Source of the DNA: Hungatella sp.
GTDB taxonomy: Bacteria > Bacillota > Clostridia > Lachnospirales > Lachnospiraceae
Direction: 5' to 3'
Length of the DNA stretch: 64,000 nucleotides
NCBI GenBank assembly: GCA_022792815.1
Contig: JAAWBS010000054.1
Span: 1-64,000, forward strand
Shown here: positions 24,237 to 32,867 of the stretch, in pieces
Position numbering within the stretch: position 1 is the stretch's first letter
Layout of the letters: each line of letters opens with the position of its first letter
Program-made: the position numbers and the translations under genes
Notes under the pieces: generated by a model
Databases searched by the model: none
The model's input: only the letters and a program-made list of their open reading frames with translations
Told to the model about the DNA's origin: nothing

Positions 24237-26912
24237 ATGAAAAAGAAAAGGCTGACAGCCTTGCTTCTGAGCGCAGTTATGGTTCTTGCCGACAGCGGGA
24301 TCGGCTATGGTGCTCAGAGTGCAGGCATACAAAGCATCGTCGAACAAAGCGGGGGGTCATACGAGGCTTTGTATGATGATGAGGTTATGACGGAGAGTTC
24401 CGACGGCGGTGAGGAGAGTTTGGAGGCAACCGGTTCCAATGCAGTTGTGGAAGCAACCGGTTCCAATGCAGATTCCAAGAGTGTGGAGACAGGGGCGGCG
24501 AAGTCTGACAGAGTACCCCTAGAAGGGATTCAGTTAAGTATCGGGACGGAAGCGACACTCTATGTCGGCGAGCGGCTGGAGTTGGATGTGCTGAAGATCC
24601 CGGAGGATGCGGTTGTCGAGAATGAAGAGATCCAATGGGAATCTTCGAATCCGGATGTGGCATATGTATATCAGTTTACGCCTGATGATAAAGGTCGGTT
24701 GTATGGAACAAAAGAGGGCGAGACGATCATCACCGCAACATTAAAAGTTGTAAATTCAGAGGATGATATGATAGATTCAGAGGAGAACTCTGACCCGGAA
24801 CCGGTGGTCTATACGGCTTCTTGTAAAGTAACCGTGAAAAAGACCAACCTGAAAGGAATTGGGCTGAATGAAAAAAATCTGGTGTTAAGCCCCGGCAGGA
24901 GCTATCAGATGGAGATCTCCATGGAGCCTGAGGATCCGACCGCCGACATAACCAACGTTGACGTGAAGGATGCAAAGTGGTCAATTGTAAGCTTTGGGGA
25001 TAGTGAAGCCATCGCTTCTGTAGATGAAAAGGGAGTGGTAACGGCTCATATGCCGGGTTGGGTATCTGTGAAAGCGGAACTTGCCGGCAAGACTGCGACC
25101 TGTCAGGTTGAAGTAATTGAAACATGGAAGCTTTCTGTGATGGCAGACGGTTATGAGAAAGTGATTGATATTTTGAAGGCAGTTTATGTCCCTCAATTTC
25201 GAATTCCCAAAACAGCCGAATTACAGGAGCTGTCCGAGGAGAGCAGAGGATATTTTTCCGTGCAGCCGAAACTGGAAGGATTATCGGCAAGATTTACCTT
25301 TAAGCCGTCTGACAAACCGGTGAAAGCCCAGCTTCCTCTGATTATGACAGGCGGGGAGAACAGTGAATATAAATACAGTGTAATACTGGAGATTACAGGC
25401 CAGTCCTTAGTCCCCACGGCTTCCAGAACCGAAGATGAGATTCGGGAATTTTTTACTTCTCATCCGTTTAGAACCACCGGTTCAGACAGCTGGACCGTCA
25501 CGCCCAATGGAAAGCGGGAAGTAGCAGGGAAGCTTACCGAGGAATCTGTGACCAACGGCCTCAATGCCCTTAACTTTGCCCGATACATAGCGGGAATCCC
25601 GTCCAATGTGACGAACAATAAGGAGTATGAGGAGTATACCCAGACAGGAACTACCATTTTGCAGCTGAGAAATGCAGGACTGAGCCATTATCCGGGTAAT
25701 CCGGGTGTGTCGGAAGAATTTTATAAGAAAGGATATACAGGAACTTCCAAGTCCAATCTCGGACAGGGTCATGCCAACCTTGCGGACGCTGTCTTTAATG
25801 GTTGGATGGAAGACAGCGATGAAACTAATATTGACAGAGTGGGACACCGGAGATGGTGTCTGGATCCCGATATGAGACAGACGGGATTTGGGCACAGCGG
25901 AAGCTATACAGGTATGTATAGCCTCGATTCTTCCAATCATAGGGATGAAAAGAGCGATTACACCTATATTTCATGGCCGGCGCGAACCATGCCAGTAGAC
26001 TATTTCCAGGGAGCATGGTCAGTTTCATTGAATAACAAGATTTACTCGGTAACCGATGGGACAGTGAATGAGGTTGAAGTCGTACTGACCAGCGAAAAGA
26101 AAGGGAAAAGCTATACGCTCGACAAAGACTGTACGGACAAGTCCGGAAAGTATTTTAATGTGGAGGCCGGCGGCTACGGCTTTGGCCCGGCTATCATTTT
26201 CGAGCCGAACGTCACCTTCAGCTCCGGTGATAAAGTATCCGTAAAGATAACCGGGTTAAAAGATCAGTACGGCAATGATCTTGCTCCTATTGAATACACA
26301 GTCACGTTCTTCTCCATGAAAAAGACCGGCGGAGGCGGGAATTCCAGCGGCGGAAGTTCCGGAGGCGGAAGTTCCAGCGGAGGAGGCGGTGGAAGCTCCA
26401 GCGGCGGCGGAGGCGGCGGAGGCAGCAGCTCCGGCACCAAAGGCCAGGCTTCAGGTGTCGGCCCGGCAGGTTCTGCCAGCGGTTCCCTTCCCTCTTATGT
26501 GGTTACCGGTAACTGGACGATGGTCAACGGCCAGTGGCAGTTTGCGGATGCAGCCGGACAGCAGTACCGAAACAGATGGGCAGCTGTGAGCAATCCTTAT
26601 GCCAACACGGCCGCGGGACAGTCCAATTTTGACTGGTTCTATTTTGACGCAGCAGGCAATATGCAGACCGGCTGGTTCAGGGACGGAGACGGCAATTATT
26701 ACTATCTGAATCCGGCCTCCGACGGAACCAGAGGAAGGATGATGACCGGCTGGGTGTGGATCGCCGATGAGGCCGGAGTCAGCCGATGCTACTATCTGAA
26801 TCCCGTATCTGACGGCTACCGGGGGAGGATGCTGTCCAATACGGTGATTGACGGTTACACCATCAATGCACAGGGATTCTGGACCGTCAATGGCGTAGTA
26901 CAGACAAAGTAG
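24237..26912 (+). CDS. Secreted CAP-domain protein with BIG2 Ig-like domains and cell-wall-binding repeats
   Basis: The protein is 891 residues. Its signal peptide is residues 1-26 (KKKRLTALLLSAVMVLADSGIGYGA). A low-complexity segment with two ATGSNA repeats follows. Two BIG2-like Ig domains are seen at about 95-195 (LYVGERLELDVL, IQWESSNPDVAYVY) and about 203-290 (ASVDEKGVVTAHMPGWVSVKA). A CAP/SCP-like domain spans about 425-575, with NGLNALNFARYIAG, GHANLADAVFNGWM and DRVGHRRWCLDPDM holding candidate His/Glu/Asp site residues. A Gly/Ser linker (about 697-738) leads to C-terminal cell-wall-binding repeats (GWFRDGDGNYYYLNP, GRMMTGWVWI). It is probably wall-associated with an unknown substrate. 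AAAGGAG (24218-24224) is 12 nt from ATG, rather far. A terminator follows 8 bp after the stop. Confidence 0.88.
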   Translation: MKKKRLTALLLSAVMVLADSGIGYGAQSAGIQSIVEQSGGSYEALYDDEVMTESSDGGEESLEATGSNAVVEATGSNADSKSVETGAAKSDRVPLEGIQLSIGTEATLYVGERLELDVLKIPEDAVVENEEIQWESSNPDVAYVYQFTPDDKGRLYGTKEGETIITATLKVVNSEDDMIDSEENSDPEPVVYTASCKVTVKKTNLKGIGLNEKNLVLSPGRSYQMEISMEPEDPTADITNVDVKDAKWSIVSFGDSEAIASVDEKGVVTAHMPGWVSVKAELAGKTATCQVEVIETWKLSVMADGYEKVIDILKAVYVPQFRIPKTAELQELSEESRGYFSVQPKLEGLSARFTFKPSDKPVKAQLPLIMTGGENSEYKYSVILEITGQSLVPTASRTEDEIREFFTSHPFRTTGSDSWTVTPNGKREVAGKLTEESVTNGLNALNFARYIAGIPSNVTNNKEYEEYTQTGTTILQLRNAGLSHYPGNPGVSEEFYKKGYTGTSKSNLGQGHANLADAVFNGWMEDSDETNIDRVGHRRWCLDPDMRQTGFGHSGSYTGMYSLDSSNHRDEKSDYTYISWPARTMPVDYFQGAWSVSLNNKIYSVTDGTVNEVEVVLTSEKKGKSYTLDKDCTDKSGKYFNVEAGGYGFGPAIIFEPNVTFSSGDKVSVKITGLKDQYGNDLAPIEYTVTFFSMKKTGGGGNSSGGSSGGGSSSGGGGGSSSGGGGGGGSSSGTKGQASGVGPAGSASGSLPSYVVTGNWTMVNGQWQFADAAGQQYRNRWAAVSNPYANTAAGQSNFDWFYFDAAGNMQTGWFRDGDGNYYYLNPASDGTRGRMMTGWVWIADEAGVSRCYYLNPVSDGYRGRMLSNTVIDGYTINAQGFWTVNGVVQTK

Positions 26913-26919
26913 GGCAGAT

Positions 26920-26955
26920 AACAAAAAGAGGGCCGGTATTGGCCTTCTTTTTGTT
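26920..26955 (+). terminator. Intrinsic terminator after the CAP-domain gene
   Basis: AACAAAAAG pairs with CTTTTTGTT and the inner GGCC pairs with GGCC across a short loop, giving a long, partly A/T stem whose 3' arm supplies the T-run. It begins 8 bp after the stop and separates this gene from the phosphosignalling operon. Confidence 0.8.
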
Positions 26956-26994
26956 AGAAATGCGAAGAAAAACACCGGCTTTTTTCATAATACT

Positions 26995-27022
26995 TTGACA
27001 AACCCCATGATTATGTTATAAT
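26995..27022 (+). promoter_or_regulatory. Near-consensus promoter of the phosphosignalling operon
   Basis: TTGACA (26995-27000), a 16-bp spacer and TATAAT (27017-27022). Transcription would start about 60 nt before the PP2C gene at 27089. No other promoter this good is seen before the terminator at 40661, so the 12 genes between are probably one transcription unit. Confidence 0.8.
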
Positions 27023-27088
27023 TGAAAAGATTATTGATTGCGGTATATTTTTAAGACAGAAGAAACTGATAATGACTGGGGGGATTTG

Positions 27089-27814
27089 ATGATAGAATTT
27101 TCGCTGTTTACCGATGAAGGCAGCAGGGAGAATAATGAGGACAGCGTAGGTATGTATCAGGATGGCGAGGCCTTCTGTTTCATGCTGGCGGACGGACTGG
27201 GCGGACATGGCATGGGAGAGGTGGCCTCCCAGCTGGCCATAGAGACGGCTGTAGGCAGATTCGCCCAGGGTGGGAGAGGGGCCTCCTTTTTGCAGGAGGC
27301 CTTTGAGGCGGCGCAGGAATCCATAGCGGCGCGTCAGCAGGAGGACCGTCATTGCAGGGATATGAAGACTACTTTGGTGGTGCTGGATATCGAAACGGAC
27401 CGGATTCGATGGGGGCATATCGGGGATTCCAGGCTGTACTATTTTGTAAAAGGGAAGCTTAAGGAGAGGACACTGGATCACAGTGTGCCCCAGATGCTGG
27501 TTTCGGCCGGTGAGCTCAAGGAGAAAGAGATACGCCATCATCCGGACAGGAACCGTCTGCTCAGGGTTTTGGGAACCGATCAGGAAGAGGTGAATTACCA
27601 GGAATCCCAGTGGATAGACCGGTCGGGAAGACAGGCGTTTTTGCTGTGTTCCGACGGGTTCTGGGAGCTGATTGAAGAAAAAAAGATGGAGTCCGCCTTA
27701 AAGAAGGCGTCTACCCCGGAAGCATGGATCCAAGCCATGAGAGAGATCGTGTGCAAAAACGGCAGAGGGACCAATATGGACAATTATTCAGCAGTGGCAG
27801 TATGGATTGATTGA
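27089..27814 (+). CDS. PP2C-family Ser/Thr protein phosphatase (first of two)
   Basis: The protein is 241 residues, a single cytoplasmic PP2C domain. ATG 27089 follows GGGGGGA (27077-27083), and the next residues MIEFSLFTDEGSRENNEDS match the usual family N-terminus. Metal-binding motifs are present: ENNEDSVG, ADGLGGHGMGE, VGHIGDSRLYYF, CSDGFWELI and the terminal MDNYSAV (DN pair). It would reverse Ser/Thr phosphorylation by the two kinases of the operon. The next gene starts 10 bp after the stop. Confidence 0.93.
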   Translation: MIEFSLFTDEGSRENNEDSVGMYQDGEAFCFMLADGLGGHGMGEVASQLAIETAVGRFAQGGRGASFLQEAFEAAQESIAARQQEDRHCRDMKTTLVVLDIETDRIRWGHIGDSRLYYFVKGKLKERTLDHSVPQMLVSAGELKEKEIRHHPDRNRLLRVLGTDQEEVNYQESQWIDRSGRQAFLLCSDGFWELIEEKKMESALKKASTPEAWIQAMREIVCKNGRGTNMDNYSAVAVWID

Positions 27815-27824
27815 GGAGGAGATT

Positions 27825-29066
27825 ATGGCGATTATACGATGTGACAAAGGTCATTATTACGACAACACGAAATTTTCACAGTGCCCTCATTGCGGTGTGC
27901 TCCCGATCTTGGAGCAGGAACAGGTGCAGGAGGAGAAAAAGGAGCCGACTAAACATAAGCGCTTTTCCTTTTTTCACAAGGATAAGCGGGCTAAGACTTC
28001 GGTTCAGCCCAAGACCTCGGGACAGTCTAAGACTTCGGCATATGACCAGGAGAGTGCTCACGCCGATCCTTTGACGCCGGCATATGAGGAGGAATTGGAT
28101 CACACCATGGCTATGGGAATTCCGGTGACACCGGACTGTGATGAGGATGACCACACGATGGCTATGGGCCAGTCCTTAAGTTCTTATGATGAGGAAGATG
28201 ATCACACCGTCGCCATATCGGTACATAGTCAGACTCCTATTTACGGTGAGGACCAGGATGGAGGAGCAGAGGTCTCCAAGGCTCCGAACGCAGTATTTGA
28301 CGATGATGACGACGATCACACCGTAGGGATCCCCAAGCCCCGGACATCGGTATTTGACGATGACGATGATGACCATACCATAGCGATTCCCAAGACTCAA
28401 TCACCGGTATTTGATGATGACGACGACCATACCATAGCGATCCCCAAGTCCCGGACGCCGGAGTTGGATGATGACGATGATCATACCATAGCGATCTCCA
28501 AGTCCCGGACATCGGAGTTAGATGATGATGACGATCACACCATAGCGATCCCGAAAGGAACGGTTTTTGCCGGAAACGGCGATAGAACTGGAGCCCCCGG
28601 CTTCCAGACGTCTTCCGGGCCGGAAGCTTTGGCTTCCCAGGCTTCCGCGGCTTTGGAGGCTAAGGCTTTCTCAGGGCCGGAGGGCAAAGCAGAGGAGAAC
28701 GTGAGAGCAAAGAAGGCCAGGCCGGCAGAGCCGGTGGCCGGTTGGCTGGTATGTACCGAGGGACCGGAGCGGGGCTGTGACTATAGTCTGTATAAAGGAT
28801 TTAACCGTTTGGGCGGAGGAGACAGCCTGGACATCACAGTGAGGGATCCGAAACTGGGAGAGGCGGCTGTCCTGGCTGTGGTCTATGATGACAGGAACAA
28901 TGAATTTTTTGCAGTGCAGCAGGCGGGCGGAGAGGCACTCCTAAACGGTGCCAAGTTGGAGAAAGCAGCGAAGCTTTCTACCGGCGACCTCTTGAAGGCC
29001 GGTGGGAGCGAATTTGAATTTGTCGCATTCTGCCGGGAAGGAAGGACATGGAGCGTCAATGACTGA
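27825..29066 (+). CDS. Zinc-ribbon protein with eight acidic HT repeats and a degenerate FHA domain
   Basis: The protein is 413 residues. ATG 27825 with GAGGAGGAG just upstream is preferred over the TTG at 27807. Residues 1-25 hold a CDKGHYYD...CPHC ribbon. Residues about 88-245 contain eight copies of an acidic-HT motif (LDHTMAM, DDHTMAM, DDHTVAI, DDHTVGI, then DDHTIAI four times). A linker leads to a C-terminal FHA-like fold at about 305-410 (AGWLVCTEGPERGCDY, NRLGGGDSLDITV, LLNGAKL, LSTGDLL). This FHA lacks the usual Gly-Arg and Ser-x-x-His phosphothreonine pocket. Each repeat places a hydrophobic residue three after Thr, the position FHA domains read, so the array may be a multi-site kinase substrate, which is inference. 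It overlaps the next gene by 8 bp. Confidence 0.8.
   Translation: MAIIRCDKGHYYDNTKFSQCPHCGVLPILEQEQVQEEKKEPTKHKRFSFFHKDKRAKTSVQPKTSGQSKTSAYDQESAHADPLTPAYEEELDHTMAMGIPVTPDCDEDDHTMAMGQSLSSYDEEDDHTVAISVHSQTPIYGEDQDGGAEVSKAPNAVFDDDDDDHTVGIPKPRTSVFDDDDDDHTIAIPKTQSPVFDDDDDHTIAIPKSRTPELDDDDDHTIAISKSRTSELDDDDDHTIAIPKGTVFAGNGDRTGAPGFQTSSGPEALASQASAALEAKAFSGPEGKAEENVRAKKARPAEPVAGWLVCTEGPERGCDYSLYKGFNRLGGGDSLDITVRDPKLGEAAVLAVVYDDRNNEFFAVQQAGGEALLNGAKLEKAAKLSTGDLLKAGGSEFEFVAFCREGRTWSVND
28084..28556 (+). repeat. Tandem acidic-HT repeat region (eight copies)
   Basis: The region encodes eight D/E-rich clusters ending in HT[M/V/I][A/G][M/I]. The last five are the most regular: a run of four to six Asp, then HT(I/V)(A/G)I, then PK or SK and a short Ser/Thr/Pro spacer, recurring about every 54-60 nt. 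The first three are more diverged, which fits expansion from the 3' end. Confidence 0.85.
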
Positions 29067-29880
29067 ATCAAATATTCTGCGGCAAAACAGAGGACAGCTG
29101 CCGGGAGAACTGGCCGTCACGGGATATAGCATCCTGGGACAGCGCAAATCCCAGCAGGACTTTGCGGGCGTGCTGACGGACCGGGATAAAGTCCTGGCGG
29201 TTCTGTGCGATGGCATGGGAGGCCTCAAGGGAGGAGAGCGGGCCAGCAAGACTGCGGTTACCATGCTGATGAGAGAGTTTGAGAAGGCGGGACCGGAGAG
29301 CCGGTTTGCGGATTTTCTCTGCAGGCAGGCGGTTCTGATGGATACCAGTGTCCATGCGCTGACGACGGCAGACGGAGAACCTTTGAATGCGGGAACTACG
29401 GTGGTGGCTGCAGTGGCCTCCCGGGACGGACAGGTGGAGTGGATGTCAGTAGGTGACAGCCGGATCTACCTGCTTCATGGAGATACATTGACACAGCTTA
29501 CGAGAGATCACAATTATCGGTGTTATCTGGAGGACTCTCTGAGCCGGGGAAAGATCACCAGGGAACACTATGAGAAGGAGGTCCGCGGCAGGATGGCCGA
29601 GGCCCTGACCAGTTATCTGGGGAGAGGACGTTTAGAACAGATCGGCAGAAGTCAGAATTCCCTTAAGCTGGAACCGGGAGATCAGCTTCTGCTGTGCAGC
29701 GACGGCCTCTATAAGAGCCTGAATCCCCATCAGATCAGGGCTATGCTTACGGATAATCGGGTGGATGTCCGGGTCAGCGGCAAGCGTCTGACAGATATGG
29801 CCCTCGCTCAGGCGGTGAAGACTCAGGATAACACAACCATTGTTTTAATACAGTATCTTGGCAGAAAAACGGAGGAATAA
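29059..29880 (+). CDS. PP2C-family Ser/Thr protein phosphatase (second of two)
   Basis: The protein is 273 residues. ATG 29059 lies 8 bp inside the end of the preceding gene, with GGAAGG about 13 nt upstream, so coupled translation is likely. PP2C motifs are GQRKSQQDFAGV (Q before D where many have ED), LCDGMGGLKGGERAS, VGDSRIYLLHG, TRDHNY, LLCSDGLYKSL and QDNTTIVLI. It is unlike its neighbour at 27089 in most positions, so the two are not a recent duplication. Having two phosphatases in one operon suggests separate substrates, perhaps one for each kinase. Confidence 0.92.
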   Translation: MTESNILRQNRGQLPGELAVTGYSILGQRKSQQDFAGVLTDRDKVLAVLCDGMGGLKGGERASKTAVTMLMREFEKAGPESRFADFLCRQAVLMDTSVHALTTADGEPLNAGTTVVAAVASRDGQVEWMSVGDSRIYLLHGDTLTQLTRDHNYRCYLEDSLSRGKITREHYEKEVRGRMAEALTSYLGRGRLEQIGRSQNSLKLEPGDQLLLCSDGLYKSLNPHQIRAMLTDNRVDVRVSGKRLTDMALAQAVKTQDNTTIVLIQYLGRKTEE

Positions 29881-29884
29881 CATC

Positions 29885-31888
29885 ATGGCACGGTGCTATC
29901 ATTGCATGAAGGAATACCAGGAAGAGGGAAATTTTTGCCCTTTCTGCGGTTATGACAGACATGCTAAGGCCCATGACCTGTACTATATGACGCCGGGGAC
30001 CACTCTGTCGGACGGCCGCTATATGATCGGGGAGTCGGTGAACGCAGGCGGTTTCGGCATCGTTTATAAAGCATGGGATAACACCTTGAGCAAATTGGTA
30101 GCGATCAAGGAATATTATCCGGGCAGTATCGTCACAAGAACTCCCGGGACCATGGAGGTGCGTTCCTATTCGGAGAAAAACATAGGGGAGTTTGAGAGGG
30201 GAAAGGCCCGCTTCTTAAACGAGGCCAGAAAGATGGCCAGATTCAACAGCCATCCAAACATTGTGGATGTGTATGATTTCTTTGAGGAAAAGAATACGGC
30301 CTATATGGTCATGGAGTTTATGGACGGCATGACCTACAAGGAGTATATTGTGAAACAGGGCGGCAAGGTGAGCCAGGCTCTGGCGGTAGGCGTGGCCCAG
30401 GCAGTGCTGGATGCCCTGAGAGAGGTACATAAAGAAAAGATCATCCACAGGGATATCAATCCCAACAACATTTTTATCTGCAGCAGCGGAGTGGTGAAGC
30501 TGTTTGACTTCGGAGCGGCCCGGTTTGAGGCCACGGAGATGTCCACGGTTCTGACTCCCCACTATGCGCCTCCGGAGCAGTACAGCACCAGCGGGCAGCA
30601 GGGGCCCCAGACCGATATCTATGCGGTGGGTGCCACCACGTATTTTGCTCTCACCGGCATCAAGCCGGAGGAGTCTACGGACCGGGTTCAGAAGGATCAT
30701 GTGGTGCCGCCTCACAAAGCGGATCCCCAGATATCCAGAAGCCTGAGCAATGTGGTGATGCGGGCTATGGCTCTGAAGCTGGAGCTGCGCTTTCAGAATG
30801 CGGATCAGTTTCTTGCGGCCCTGGCGGGAAAGAAAAAGGTGCTGGACGTTGAACAGGAACTGCGCCGCCGGCGGAGAGTGCGCATGGTTCAGATCGCGGC
30901 TACCTTTGCGGTGCTGTCGGGAGTGGGAGGATTTTTCTTCTTTCGATACAAGCAGCAGGAGGCGGCGGTGACGCTTCAGAATGCCGATCTCAGGATCTGG
31001 GTCATGGCAGACGGCAACGACACCCCCGAGGAGGCCAAGACGCGGATGGAGGAGATGACGGCCGGATTTCTGGAAGTCTACCCTCAGGTGACGGTGAATA
31101 TCGAGGCATTTGACAAGGTCTCCTATGAGACGAAGCTGAGGGAGGCGGCAGGGGCGGGGACACTGCCGGATCTGTTTGAGAGCACCTGCCTTACCTCGGA
31201 ATATATGGAGAAATTGGAGTCTCTCGACACGGTGCTGACCATGGCGGGGGATTTGGAGCAGTATTGGTTTATGGACCAGTATGACAGTCTGTTTCCCGGC
31301 AGGAAGCAGATCCCCCTCTGTTTTCAGATTCCCGTGATCTATGTCCGCACCAGCGCCGAGGGAGTGGAAGACAAGTGCTCCGTGCGGCCGGAGGATTTTC
31401 TCATCTACTCCGGCTTGATGGGAGAAGAGTGTATCGAGGAATACAGACAGTTGTCCGAGGAGGAGGGCATGGATCCCTATGAGGATGCCTGCCGAATGTT
31501 TCAGGACGGACTGGTGGGAAAGTATCTCTCGGACACCGAGGATTACAAACAGCTGACCGAGGCCATGCCGGCCCAGTTTCAGGTGGAGCTCCCGGAGGGA
31601 GAGATCAGGGTCCGTTTTGACCATCTCTGGAGTGTCAGCGCCGCTTCCGGAAAATACGAAAAAAAGGCGGCACAGTGGCTGCTCAACTATATGCTTTCCG
31701 GCAATGCCCAGAGTATCCTGGGGGTAAGGGAGCTGGAAGGGGTGCCTGTAAACAAGGAGATGTGTCAGGTGTTCGCAGACGTGTACCAGACCGACCTGGC
31801 GGCTGCCGCGGGACAGATCGGGGAGGCTGCGGCCGGCGGAAGCCAGTGGCTTTCGGAGAACCTTCAATATATGGAACAGTGGAAATAG
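29885..31888 (+). CDS. Transmembrane Ser/Thr kinase with zinc ribbon and solute-binding-protein-like ectodomain
   Basis: The protein is 667 residues. ATG 29885 is 4 bp after the previous stop, with GGAGGAA upstream. A zinc ribbon (C4, C7, C18, C21) leads to a kinase domain at about 45-310: NAGGFGIVY loop, VAIKEYYP lysine, HRDINPNN catalytic loop (about 188), DFGAARF (about 208) and APPEQY. The catalytic-loop Lys of the usual RDxKxxN is Asn. One membrane segment follows at about 337-357 after a run of Arg. The outside part (about 358-667) looks like an ABC solute-binding protein: LRIWVMADG strand, TPEEAKTRMEEMTAGFLEVYP, VTVNIEAFD, YETKLREAAGAGTLPDLFES, then IPLCFQIPVIYVRTSA and later hinge-like segments. 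It would sense a small molecule outside and phosphorylate inside. The ectodomain call rests on pattern only. Confidence 0.88.
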   Translation: MARCYHCMKEYQEEGNFCPFCGYDRHAKAHDLYYMTPGTTLSDGRYMIGESVNAGGFGIVYKAWDNTLSKLVAIKEYYPGSIVTRTPGTMEVRSYSEKNIGEFERGKARFLNEARKMARFNSHPNIVDVYDFFEEKNTAYMVMEFMDGMTYKEYIVKQGGKVSQALAVGVAQAVLDALREVHKEKIIHRDINPNNIFICSSGVVKLFDFGAARFEATEMSTVLTPHYAPPEQYSTSGQQGPQTDIYAVGATTYFALTGIKPEESTDRVQKDHVVPPHKADPQISRSLSNVVMRAMALKLELRFQNADQFLAALAGKKKVLDVEQELRRRRRVRMVQIAATFAVLSGVGGFFFFRYKQQEAAVTLQNADLRIWVMADGNDTPEEAKTRMEEMTAGFLEVYPQVTVNIEAFDKVSYETKLREAAGAGTLPDLFESTCLTSEYMEKLESLDTVLTMAGDLEQYWFMDQYDSLFPGRKQIPLCFQIPVIYVRTSAEGVEDKCSVRPEDFLIYSGLMGEECIEEYRQLSEEEGMDPYEDACRMFQDGLVGKYLSDTEDYKQLTEAMPAQFQVELPEGEIRVRFDHLWSVSAASGKYEKKAAQWLLNYMLSGNAQSILGVRELEGVPVNKEMCQVFADVYQTDLAAAAGQIGEAAAGGSQWLSENLQYMEQWK

Positions 31889-31916
31889 GAATGCAGGATA
31901 ACAGGAGCGGCCGAAG

Positions 31917-32819
31917 ATGAAACGTTGCCTAAATTGTATGGAAGAGCATGAGGAGAATGACAGAGTCTGTCCCAACTGCGGATGGCAGGAGGCCCGTGGG
32001 CCGGAGGATGCCCTGGAGATCGGAAGCATCTTAGAGGGCCGATATATCGTGGGGGCGGTTCGCTGCCGCGGCGCTTCCGATTATCTGTATGTGGGTTGGG
32101 ATGCATTGTTTTTGCGGAGAGTGCTGATTCTTGAGTATTTTCCGGAGGAGGGAGTTACCCGGGGAGCGGACGGGAGAGTGGAAGCCGACCCTGGGCAGAG
32201 AGACCGATTTTTACATGGACTCCGCGGTCTCCTGGAAGACGGCAGGAAGCTGATCATGTTAGACGATACGCCGGGACTTTTAAATGTGTTTGCGGTGACA
32301 GAGGATTTTGGCACCGGGTACGTGATCATGGATTACCCGGAGGCAAAGGTGCTGGCAGAGCTTTGGCAGGAGCAGAGGGTCTGGGAACCCCACAAGGTCC
32401 AAGAGCTGATTCAGAAGCTGTCCTCACCGCTGGCCGCTGCCCACAATATGGGGGTCTGTCACGGACAGATCGACGAGAACCATATCCTGATCCTTCCCGG
32501 CGGGGATTGCCTGCTGGGAGGATTTCACGGAGACCTGTCGGCCAAGAAGCCAACGGTCTCCCGCGAGAGACAGGATGGGATCCGGCGGGACATCGAGGCT
32601 TTGGCCCGGCTGGCTGGCAGCATGCTGACAGGGACCAGGAGATGGGAACAGCAGTCTCTGGATGAGAATCTTGATTTTATGAGGGAGACTATGCCGGAAT
32701 GTATTCCGGATGCCCTGAGAGCGGTTTTAGGCATAGACGAGACCAGGAGGCCGGGGTCTGCCAGACGATTTGCGGATCTGTTTTTGGATGAGGCTACCAT
32801 AGAACTGGCGCAGCCGTAG
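31917..32819 (+). CDS. Zinc-ribbon pseudokinase
   Basis: The protein is 300 residues with no membrane segment. ATG 31917 follows AGGAG. The N-terminal CLNC...CPNCGWQ ribbon and the segment EIGSILEGRYIVG align with the two active kinases of the operon. Every catalytic motif is altered: the VAIKEYFP lysine is Leu (VLILEYFPEE), HRD is HGQ (CHGQIDENHILI, about 181), DFG is GFH (about 201), and the Gly-rich loop is gone (VRCRGASDYLY). The fold is still recognisable through the C-lobe (RRDIEALARLAGSMLTG). It is probably an adaptor or allosteric partner of the kinases on either side. It could instead bind ATP without turnover. Confidence 0.88.
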   Translation: MKRCLNCMEEHEENDRVCPNCGWQEARGPEDALEIGSILEGRYIVGAVRCRGASDYLYVGWDALFLRRVLILEYFPEEGVTRGADGRVEADPGQRDRFLHGLRGLLEDGRKLIMLDDTPGLLNVFAVTEDFGTGYVIMDYPEAKVLAELWQEQRVWEPHKVQELIQKLSSPLAAAHNMGVCHGQIDENHILILPGGDCLLGGFHGDLSAKKPTVSRERQDGIRRDIEALARLAGSMLTGTRRWEQQSLDENLDFMRETMPECIPDALRAVLGIDETRRPGSARRFADLFLDEATIELAQP

Positions 32820-32867
32820 TCGGATTTTGATGACGGACGGCAGGGTCATAGAGAGGAGGAAGCAATT

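Noticed and set aside
28176-28512. Minus-strand ORFs over the acidic-HT repeats
   Set aside because: The repeats create open antisense frames with regular tandem peptides. No start site or independent support is seen.
30215-32029. A 604-codon open frame on the minus strand
   Set aside because: It lies fully across the kinase and pseudokinase genes, whose plus-strand products carry clear domain motifs. The minus product has no recognisable domain and no ribosome site.
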